DNA from: an uncultured bacterium
GTDB lineage: Bacteria; Bacillota_I; Bacilli_A; RFN20; CAG-826
DNA: 11,932 nt
Direction: 5' to 3'
Assembly (NCBI GenBank): GCA_949290725.1
Contig: CASEST010000069.1
Coordinates: forward strand, 1-11,932
In this document: one piece after another, positions 6,385-11,932 of the stretch
Position numbering within the stretch: position 1 is the first letter of the stretch
Layout of the letters: every line of letters starts with the position of its first letter
Notes under the pieces: model-generated
What the model saw: only the letters and a program-made list of their open reading frames with translations
The model's database searches: none
Told to the model about the DNA's origin: nothing
Position numbers and translations under genes: made by a program

Positions 6385-7140
6385 TTATTTTGCTTTACCT
6401 TGATTTTTAACTGCATTCATTGCAGCTTCAATTGCAGCTTGATCACCTAAATATTTTTTATCTAAAACATTGAAGTGTTCATCAAAAGTATAAACAAGTG
6501 GGACTCCAGTTGGAATATTTAATCCAACGATATCATCATCGCTAATATTTTCAAGATATTTAACTAAAGCTCTTAAAGAATTACCATGAGCAGCGATAAT
6601 TACATTTTTACCACTAACGATTGCAGGCTTAATTTCACATTCCCAATAAGGCAAAACTCTAGCGACAGTATCTTTTAAGCATTCAGTTAATGGGAGATCT
6701 TGGACACCAATACCATCATATTGTTTTTGATTTGCTGGATTTCTTGGGTCTTCTTCGCTTAATGCTGGAGGTTGAACATCATAGCTTCTTCTCCAAATTT
6801 TAACTTGCTCTTCACCATATTTTTCAGCTGTTTCGCTCTTATTTAAACCTTGTAAAGCTCCATAATGTCTTTCATTTAATCTCCAAGTTTTATAAACTGG
6901 AATATATTCCTCATCCATTTCCTCTAAGACATGATTTAAAGTATGAATTGCTCTTTTTAAAAGTGAAGTATAAGCAACATCAAAATGGAATCCATTTTCT
7001 TTTAATAACTTTCCGCCATTTTTAGCTTCTTCAACGCCTTTTTCTGAAAGTTCAACATCAGTCCAGCCAGTAAATAAATTTAACTTATTCCACTCGCTTT
7101 CACCATGTCTAATTAAAACTAATTGATAAGTTTTTGCCAT
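6385..7140 (-). CDS. gpmA: 2,3-bisphosphoglycerate-dependent phosphoglycerate mutase
   Basis: Interconverts 3- and 2-phosphoglycerate in glycolysis, using a phosphohistidine. The 251-aa length is typical of the cofactor-dependent form. The catalytic histidine is His12 in LIRHGESEWN (9-18). NLFTGWTDVELSEKG (21-35), Arg63, Glu90 in LNERHYGALQG (88-98) and the second active-site histidine His185 in AAHGNSLR (183-190) are all present. The start is supported by SD AAGGAGA (7153-7147), 6 nt upstream. It lies 57 nt downstream of the agmatinase-family gene on the same strand with no strong terminator between, so it may belong to the hydrogenase-agmatinase transcription unit, and it ends at a strong terminator. 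Confidence 0.97.
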   Translation of the reverse strand: MAKTYQLVLIRHGESEWNKLNLFTGWTDVELSEKGVEEAKNGGKLLKENGFHFDVAYTSLLKRAIHTLNHVLEEMDEEYIPVYKTWRLNERHYGALQGLNKSETAEKYGEEQVKIWRRSYDVQPPALSEEDPRNPANQKQYDGIGVQDLPLTECLKDTVARVLPYWECEIKPAIVSGKNVIIAAHGNSLRALVKYLENISDDDIVGLNIPTGVPLVYTFDEHFNVLDKKYLGDQAAIEAAMNAVKNQGKAK

Positions 7141-7167
7141 TTTATTTCTCCTTATTTATAAATTAAA

Positions 7168-7201
7168 ATAACACTAATATTTTACATTCTTTTTGTGTTA
7201 T
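7168..7201 (-). repeat. 7-bp inverted repeat between the agmatinase-family gene and gpmA
   Basis: ATAACAC (7168-7174) and GTGTTAT (7195-7201) form a dyad with a 20-nt spacer, overlapping the agmatinase-family stop codon. On the minus strand the second arm is followed by TTTAATTT. It could be a weak attenuating hairpin within the unit, but the stem is short and the loop long. Confidence 0.25.
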
Positions 7202-8094
7202 TCTCCACCTCTTTTGTTTTCTAAGCAATGGAAAATTTCATACATTGTTTTTAAAGCTAACCAAGAAGTAACATTATTTACATCAAGTGGTGGAGAAACT
7301 TCAACTATATCCATTACATCAACATTTAAAGAAGATATTAAACCAATAATAAGATTTAAAACATCGATCGATTTAAGACCGAAAGCTTCAGGGGTTCCTG
7401 TTCCTGGAGCGAATGAAGGATCATTAGCATCAATATCATAAGAAATATAAACCTTATATTTTTTATCACGATATTTTGAAGTTAAAAGCAATAATAATGC
7501 TTCGATTCCTAGTTTATTAACATCAATTGCCTTATAAACATCTAACATAGGATGTTTTTTAAAAGTTTCAATTTCTTGTGCTTCAAAACCTCTAACACCA
7601 ACCAAAGTAATATTATAATCTTTATAACCTAAATCTAAAGCTCGTTTAATAGGACAAGCATGGGAATATTTTGAATTATGATATTCATCGCAAATATCTG
7701 GATGAGCATCGATATGAATAATTACTGGTTCCTTATTTTCTTTTAAAGCTTTTAAATAGAAAGCTTTTTCACTAGCGATTGCTATCGAATGATCACCACC
7801 GATAATTAATTTGAATTTATCGTCATTCCCATCAAATAATTTTTCACTCAACTCTTCACTTAAAGAGTTTAAATCTTCATTATAAAAATCACCTAAATCA
7901 AAGATTTTTGTATCTTTTAATAAATTTCCACTCATGTCAAGGGCTGGCAAATCATATGATAATTCACGAATTATTTTTGGTGCTAAAGATGCTCCCTTAC
8001 CAACCGAAGCATTTTTATCAAGCGGAATACCACAAACTAAAACGTTACTTTGTTCAATATTATCAACTAAAAGATCACGAAATTCTTTTTTCAT
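7198..8094 (-). CDS. speB: Agmatinase/arginase-family ureohydrolase
   Basis: A binuclear manganese hydrolase of the arginase superfamily. All metal and active-site motifs are present in the 298-aa protein: GGDHS (99-103, His102), HIDAHPD (127-133), SHA with His145, SYDIDANDP (218-226, Asp220 and Asp222) and Glu265 in VEVSP. The pattern from DAHPD to KYSHACPIKR resembles agmatinases (agmatine to putrescine and urea) more than arginases, but specificity cannot be fixed from sequence, and formiminoglutamase or guanidine-type hydrolases are possible. The start is placed at 8094, 1 nt after the hydrogenase stop, which suggests translational coupling. SD-like AAGGAAG lies about 13 nt upstream, inside the hydrogenase gene, which is rather far. 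A start at 8148 would add 18 basic residues overlapping the hydrogenase gene and is less likely. No other polyamine or arginine gene is in the window. Confidence 0.85.
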   Translation of the reverse strand: MKKEFRDLLVDNIEQSNVLVCGIPLDKNASVGKGASLAPKIIRELSYDLPALDMSGNLLKDTKIFDLGDFYNEDLNSLSEELSEKLFDGNDDKFKLIIGGDHSIAIASEKAFYLKALKENKEPVIIHIDAHPDICDEYHNSKYSHACPIKRALDLGYKDYNITLVGVRGFEAQEIETFKKHPMLDVYKAIDVNKLGIEALLLLLTSKYRDKKYKVYISYDIDANDPSFAPGTGTPEAFGLKSIDVLNLIIGLISSLNVDVMDIVEVSPPLDVNNVTSWLALKTMYEIFHCLENKRGGE

Positions 8095-8095
8095 A

Positions 8096-9538
8096 TTAAA
8101 GTTTTGCTTCCTTATTAATTGCGTTTTTAATCTCCTTCTCACCTTCATTAGAGAATTTATCGACCATTAATTTGTTACGAATTGTATGTTGCAAATTACA
8201 TGGACCGCCAATGCAACCGCCTTCACATGCCATACCTTCAATAAAATTAGCTGGACAATTACCTTTTTGTAATTCAAGTAAAATCTTACGAACATTTTCC
8301 ATGCCATCAACATTTATACCATTAACTACAAAATCGCTTCCATCTTCTTTTAAAGCTTGTTTAACTGCTTCTGAAAGTCCGCCACACTTTGCAAAGCCAC
8401 GACCAAATTTTGAACCTTTTCTAAAGTCAACCTCTTCAAGACTCTTTAAATCAATATTACGTGCATCAAAGAAAGCCAAAAGTTCTTCAAAAGTCATTGC
8501 ACTGTCAACAAATGGTTTAAATCTTTCGTTTTTAATTTCACTCTTTTTAGCAGTACATGGCCCAATAAAGACAACGAAGCTATCTTTGTCATTTTCTTTG
8601 ATATATTTTCCAATTTGAGCCATTGGGGATAAGGAAGAAGAAATATATTTAGCTAAATCAGGGAAAAATTTACGTATATATAAGGTAAATGCTGGACAAC
8701 ATGATGAAGTTAATAATCCTCTTTCAGATAATTCTTCACTTTCGCCTAAAGCGACCATATCAGCTCCTAAAGCAGCTTCAAAAACTTCATCAAAGCCAAG
8801 TTTTTTAATTCCAGCAATAACTTGCCCAGTTTTTACATCAGTAAAGTTACCACCAATTGAAGGAGCGACAATAGCATAAACATGACGATTTTCTCTTTTT
8901 GCATCAGCCATTCCTTTTAAAATTTCTTTAATATAAGAAACATCAACGATTGCACCAAAAGGGCAAGTATAAACGCAAGCTCCACAGTGAATACATTTTT
9001 CATCATTAATAACTGCTTCATTTGCACCATCTTGGCTCATATTAGCTGAAATTGCTTTTTGTTTACAAGCTCTTTCACAAGGTCTAACACGATTTTCGAT
9101 CGCATTATAAGGACAAGCTCTAGCACAAAGACCACAGTTAACACATTGTGATTTATCAATTTTTGCTCTTAAATCATCACTAAAAGAAATACATTTTTTT
9201 GGGCAAGCTTCACTACAACGGTGGGCAATACAACCTCTACATGCATCAGAAACGGTATATCCACCTAAAGGACATTCATCACAAGCAATAGGAATAACTT
9301 TAATAACGTTTGAATCATCATTTCTTGAAGAGTTTAAGATCAAACGAACTCTTTCTTCAACGATTGCTCTTTCTTTATAGACGCAACATCTAAAAGATGC
9401 TTTGTTACCAGGGATAATATTATGAACAATATTATAAATATTTTTATCAATATTATTGTAATCTTTATCTAAATATTGTATTACTTCCTTTAAAATTGAA
9501 TATTTTAACTCTTGTACTCTCGTCTCAAATTTTGCCAT
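8096..9538 (-). CDS. [FeFe] hydrogenase, group B1/B3 type
   Basis: A 480-aa single-chain iron-sulfur hydrogenase, expected to exchange electrons from reduced ferredoxin with protons to form H2. N-terminal RCCVYKERAIVEERVRL (50-66) is a hallmark I associate with group B1/B3 enzymes. Next comes a cysteine-rich stretch (Cys86, 89, 100, 103, 108, 112, 116), then two 4Fe-4S ferredoxin motifs, CVNCGLCARACP (132-143) and CIHCGACVYTCP (182-193), split by an extra CERAC (154-158). H-cluster motifs are TSSCCPAF (277-284), GPCTAKKSE (326-334) and EGMACEGGCIGGP (434-446), giving ligands Cys281, Cys328, Cys438 and Cys442; the proton-relay Cys280 is kept. Differences from the canonical enzyme are Trp to Phe284, Met to Gly326 and Pro to Glu439. 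ATG 9538 is preferred over 9541 because SD AAAGGAG (9551-9545) then has a 6-nt spacer. The maturases HydEFG are not in the window. Confidence 0.92.
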   Translation of the reverse strand: MAKFETRVQELKYSILKEVIQYLDKDYNNIDKNIYNIVHNIIPGNKASFRCCVYKERAIVEERVRLILNSSRNDDSNVIKVIPIACDECPLGGYTVSDACRGCIAHRCSEACPKKCISFSDDLRAKIDKSQCVNCGLCARACPYNAIENRVRPCERACKQKAISANMSQDGANEAVINDEKCIHCGACVYTCPFGAIVDVSYIKEILKGMADAKRENRHVYAIVAPSIGGNFTDVKTGQVIAGIKKLGFDEVFEAALGADMVALGESEELSERGLLTSSCCPAFTLYIRKFFPDLAKYISSSLSPMAQIGKYIKENDKDSFVVFIGPCTAKKSEIKNERFKPFVDSAMTFEELLAFFDARNIDLKSLEEVDFRKGSKFGRGFAKCGGLSEAVKQALKEDGSDFVVNGINVDGMENVRKILLELQKGNCPANFIEGMACEGGCIGGPCNLQHTIRNKLMVDKFSNEGEKEIKNAINKEAKL

Positions 9539-9562
9539 CATTTTCTCCTTTAAATCGTTAAA

Positions 9563-9571
9563 ATTTTACCA
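9563..9571 (-). promoter_or_regulatory. Extended -10 (TGGTAAAAT) of the hydrogenase gene
   Basis: On the minus strand TAAAAT (9568-9563) is preceded by TGG, giving an extended -10. It predicts a start near 9556 and a leader of about 18 nt containing the SD. The -35 position falls inside the inverted repeat at 9572-9597, with no good match to TTGACA. Confidence 0.45.
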
Positions 9572-9597
9572 TATTATTAGTTCAAAAACTAATAATA
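9572..9597. promoter_or_regulatory. 11-bp perfect inverted repeat, candidate operator of the hydrogenase gene
   Basis: TATTATTAGTT (9572-9582) and AACTAATAATA (9587-9597) are exact inverted copies around CAAA. The repeat directly abuts the extended -10 of the hydrogenase gene and covers its -35 region, an ideal place for a repressor. It also ends 9 nt before the -35 of the divergent PHP gene. Neither strand has a U-run after the stem, so a terminator is unlikely. It differs from the Rex consensus (TTGTTAA-N4-TTAACAA) although the geometry is alike. Confidence 0.5.
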
Positions 9598-9606
9598 AAA
9601 GAAAAA

Positions 9607-9635
9607 TATACATTTTTATAAAATCTATCTATAAT
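9607..9635 (+). promoter_or_regulatory. Promoter of the PHP-domain gene (TATACA-17-TATAAT)
   Basis: A -35-like TATACA (9607-9612, 4 of 6 matches) is followed after exactly 17 nt by a perfect -10 TATAAT (9630-9635). The ATG at 9644 begins 9 nt after the -10 box, so the mRNA start falls at or within about 2 nt of the start codon and the transcript should be leaderless. Confidence 0.65.
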
Positions 9636-9643
9636 AGGTGAGT

Positions 9644-10450
9644 ATGAAAAAGATTATTAGTAATTATCACACTCACACTTTTCGTTGTGGGCACGCTAAT
9701 GATTATAAAGATGAAGAATATGTTAAAGAAGCGATAGCTTCTTCTTTTAAAATATTAGGTTTTTCCGACCATGCTCCCTTTGAAAATGTAAAGGATCCAA
9801 AAATTAGAATGGATTTTTCATTGCTTAAAGATTATATTGAATCGATTCAAAGTTTAAAAAAGAAATATAAAGATCAAATCGAAATAAAACTTGGATTGGA
9901 AGTTGAATATATGAAAGAAAAAGACTCCTACTATCAAAGTTTATTAAATGAATATAAATTCGATTATTTAATCTTAGGTCAACATTGTAAATTTAATAAA
10001 AATAATAAGACAGAAATTTATTTTAAAAACGTTGATAATATCGAAGAAATTGAACGATATAAAAACGATTTAATTTTAGGAATGAACTCAAATTATTTTA
10101 AATATGTTTGTCATCCTGATTTATTTATGATTAATATCACTAAAATGAGTGAACAAATAAATCAAATAACAAAGGAAATTTGTCTTGAAGCTAAAAGATT
10201 AAATATACCACTTGAAATAAATTTACATGGTTTATATCGCTATCAAACAAAATATAAAGAAAAGGGCGTATTATTTTATCCTTCAATCGATTTCTTTAAA
10301 ATCGCTCATCAGGTCGGAAATGAATTTATTATTGGAATCGATGCACATAACCCAAATGAAATCTCTAATATAAATTATCAATATTTAGACTACTTCTTTA
10401 AAGAAACAAATATTCTTCCATCTGAAATAATTGATGTTTTAGATATTTAA
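9644..10450 (+). CDS. PHP-domain phosphoesterase (HisJ-like histidinol-phosphatase family)
   Basis: A 268-aa PHP-fold metal hydrolase. Metal-binding motifs are in family order: NYHTHTFRCGHA (7-18, His9 and His11), GFSDHAPF (39-46, Asp42 and His43), GLEVEY (84-89, Glu86), GQHCKF with His114, VCHPDLF with His157, and GIDAH (231-235, Asp233 and His235). HTHT...CGHA and SDHAPF are typical of HisJ-type histidinol-phosphate phosphatases. No histidine biosynthesis gene is nearby, so histidinol phosphate is only one possible substrate; another phosphomonoester is equally plausible. ATG 9644 is chosen over the in-frame GTG at 9638 because the promoter -10 ends at 9635, which would place GTG upstream of the mRNA start. 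AGGTGA just before the ATG is too close to serve as an SD. A bidirectional-looking terminator follows. Confidence 0.85.
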   Translation: MKKIISNYHTHTFRCGHANDYKDEEYVKEAIASSFKILGFSDHAPFENVKDPKIRMDFSLLKDYIESIQSLKKKYKDQIEIKLGLEVEYMKEKDSYYQSLLNEYKFDYLILGQHCKFNKNNKTEIYFKNVDNIEEIERYKNDLILGMNSNYFKYVCHPDLFMINITKMSEQINQITKEICLEAKRLNIPLEINLHGLYRYQTKYKEKGVLFYPSIDFFKIAHQVGNEFIIGIDAHNPNEISNINYQYLDYFFKETNILPSEIIDVLDI

Positions 10451-10480
10451 AATAGAGAACCATAAGGTTCTCTATTTTTT
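10451..10480. terminator. Terminator between convergent PHP gene and adhE, probably bidirectional
   Basis: An 11-bp stem, AATAGAGAACC (10451-10461) with GGTTCTCTATT (10466-10476), has loop ATAA and a T-run to 10480 on the plus strand, right after the PHP stop codon. On the minus strand the stem is preceded by As and followed by TTTTAAAT, beginning 13 nt after the adhE stop, so it may end both transcripts. The plus-strand function is the surer one. Confidence 0.9.
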
Positions 10481-10492
10481 AATAATAGTTAA

Positions 10493-11932
10493 TTATTCTT
10501 CAACCTTATATCCATCATAAGCTTGCTTTAAGATTTCAACCATATCAGCAACTAATGGAATACGTGGGTTAACTGGTGTACATTGATCTTCGAATGCACG
10601 ATATGCTAATTCTTCCAAGCTATCGTTCCAAACTTTTTGATCGATACCTTCAGCTTTGAAACACATATCTTCGCCACATTCTTTACCTAATTTATAAATG
10701 GCATCAGCAAGAGATTTAACTCCCTCAGCATCAGTTTTAGCTTTTAAACCAAGCAAACGAGCAACTTTAGCATAACGTTTATCAGCATCGTAGACATTAT
10801 ATTTTGGCCATGTACCTAATTTTTGAGGAACGGTACCATTATAACGAACAACGAATGGTAATAAGATTGCATTAGCTCTACCATGGACAACATGGAACAT
10901 ACCACCGATCTTATGAGCCATTGAGTGACACATACCTAAGAAAGCATTAGCAAAGGCCATACCTGCCATAGTTGATGCATTGTGCATCTTTTCTCTAGCT
11001 TCTAAATCATTTTTGCCATTTTTAACTGCTCTTGGTAAGTATTCAAAAACCATTTGAATAGCTTGAAGAGCTAAAGCATCAGTATAATCACTAGCTAACA
11101 TTGAAACATATGCTTCTAAAGCATGAGTTAAAACATCTAAGCCTGTATCAGCAGTAACTCTTGGAGGGAGGTTAGTTGTGAATTCAGGATCGATAATAGC
11201 GATTGTTGGAGTTAAAGCATAGTCGGTTAATGGATATTTCTTACCTTCTGCTCTATCAGAAATAACAGCAAATGGAGTAACTTCACTACCAGTTCCAGAA
11301 GTTGTAGGAATACAAATTAATTTAGATTTTTTACCAAGTTCTGGGTATCTGAAAGCTCTCTTTCTAATATCCATGAACTTTTGTTTTAAATCATCAAAAT
11401 TAACTTCTGGATTTTCATAATAGAGCCACATACCTTTAGCAGCATCCATTGGAGAGCCGCCACCTAAAGCGATGATAGTATCTGGTTGGAATTCAGCCAT
11501 CATATCAGCACCTTTTCTAACAGTTGTAATATCTGGATCAGGTTCAACACTTGTGAAAAGTTGAATTTGAACTTCATTTCTTCTTTGTCTTAATTCATCG
11601 ATAACTTTTTGTAAGAATCCTAATTGGACCATTGATTTATCAGTAACGATAAATGCTTTATTAACATTTTTAGCGTCTTTTAAATATTGGACACTATTTC
11701 TTTCAAAATAAATTTTATTTGGAACTTTAAACCATTGCATATTATTTCTCCTCTTACCAATACGTTTAATGTTAATCAAATTAATAGCACTAACGTTACC
11801 ACTAACTGAGTTACGGCCATATGAACCACAGCCGAGTGTCATAGATGGTAAGAATGAGTTATAAATATTACCAATTCCACCGAAAGATGTTGGTGAATTC
11901 CAAATAATTCTACAAGCTTTTAATCTAACACC
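10493..11932 (-). CDS. adhE: Bifunctional aldehyde-alcohol dehydrogenase AdhE, C-terminal 479 residues
   Basis: The frame stays open to the right edge (480 codons with TAA). It begins inside the aldehyde dehydrogenase half: residues 7-24 (CRIIWNSPTSFGGIGNIY) and MTLGCGSYGRNS (31-42) match the end of that domain in E. coli AdhE. The linker with NMQWFKVPNKIYF follows at about 64-76, then the iron-dependent alcohol dehydrogenase domain with GGGSPMDAAK (157-166, NAD binding) and iron ligands Asp266, His270 (DVLTHALEAY), His336 (CHSMAHK) and His350 (VVHGRAN). The full enzyme reduces acetyl-CoA to acetaldehyde and then ethanol, reoxidising two NADH, and forms spirosomes in known cases. ATG 11842 is internal, not a start: the sequence upstream is conserved AdhE. 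About 400 N-terminal residues and the promoter lie outside the window. Confidence 0.96.
   Translation of the reverse strand, partial: GVRLKACRIIWNSPTSFGGIGNIYNSFLPSMTLGCGSYGRNSVSGNVSAINLINIKRIGKRRNNMQWFKVPNKIYFERNSVQYLKDAKNVNKAFIVTDKSMVQLGFLQKVIDELRQRRNEVQIQLFTSVEPDPDITTVRKGADMMAEFQPDTIIALGGGSPMDAAKGMWLYYENPEVNFDDLKQKFMDIRKRAFRYPELGKKSKLICIPTTSGTGSEVTPFAVISDRAEGKKYPLTDYALTPTIAIIDPEFTTNLPPRVTADTGLDVLTHALEAYVSMLASDYTDALALQAIQMVFEYLPRAVKNGKNDLEAREKMHNASTMAGMAFANAFLGMCHSMAHKIGGMFHVVHGRANAILLPFVVRYNGTVPQKLGTWPKYNVYDADKRYAKVARLLGLKAKTDAEGVKSLADAIYKLGKECGEDMCFKAEGIDQKVWNDSLEELAYRAFEDQCTPVNPRIPLVADMVEILKQAYDGYKVEE

Noticed and set aside
8095..8148. Longer agmatinase-family start at 8148 overlapping the hydrogenase gene
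   Set aside because: The extra 18 basic residues are the hydrogenase coding sequence read in another frame; the ATG 1 nt after its stop gives the normal family N-terminus.
7193..8170. Short plus-strand frames opposite the agmatinase-family gene (7193-7441, 7908-8099, 7934-8170)
   Set aside because: They are antisense shadows of strongly conserved metal-binding motifs, with no start signals or family features.
8172..8618. 148-codon open frame on the plus strand opposite the hydrogenase gene
   Set aside because: It is an antisense shadow of a conserved gene: low-complexity Ser/Lys/Pro composition, no SD and no recognisable domain.
10481..10499. AT-rich near-palindrome around AATAATAGTTAATTATT next to the adhE stop
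   Set aside because: It is imperfect and explained by base composition; the strong terminator alongside accounts for 3' end formation.

Overview
The window is strongly AT-rich and densely coded. All complete genes end in TAA or TAG, and Trp is always TGG. Most genes carry a Shine-Dalgarno (SD) sequence, and a T-box riboswitch precedes thrS. Together with a Bacillus-type DnaB replication protein, a group B [FeFe] hydrogenase and a bifunctional AdhE, this suggests an anaerobic, fermentative low-GC Bacillota, most likely an uncultured gut-type Bacilli lineage near the Mollicutes (RF39, Izemoplasmatales or Erysipelotrichales). It does not look like a Mycoplasma using UGA for Trp. The taxonomy is inference; no marker gene in the window settles it.

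Left part (1-5258): the start of a DnaB-family replication initiation gene runs leftward off the edge. Divergent from it is a pfkA-pyk operon (phosphofructokinase and pyruvate kinase), with a 22-bp perfect palindrome in the shared upstream region. A threonine T-box leader with a clear antiterminator/terminator switch then controls thrS, which ends in its own terminator. Middle (5284-7140): a YbaK-type Cys-tRNA(Pro) deacylase gene converges with, and overlaps by 4 nt, a CvpA-family membrane protein gene. Upstream of cvpA on the same strand lies gpmA (phosphoglycerate mutase) with a terminator.

Right part (7198-11932): a group B1/B3-type [FeFe] hydrogenase gene is followed 1 nt later by an agmatinase-family gene, and gpmA lies 57 nt further on, so hydrogenase-agmatinase-gpmA may be one transcription unit. 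Divergent from the hydrogenase is a PHP-domain phosphoesterase gene, and the gap between them holds an 11-bp perfect inverted repeat. The PHP gene converges, across a bidirectional-looking terminator, on adhE, of which the last 479 codons are present.

Functionally, Pfk, Gpm and Pyk are glycolytic steps, while AdhE (NADH disposal to ethanol) and the hydrogenase (electron disposal to H2) are fermentative sinks. No mobile element, CRISPR array, tRNA or rRNA was seen. The best leads are the candidate operators at pfkA and the hydrogenase, SD-less genes whose -10 boxes lie just before the ATG (apparent leaderless transcripts), active-site and effector-site substitutions in PfkA, and the tight hydrogenase-agmatinase coupling. 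None of these amounts to a demonstrated new system.
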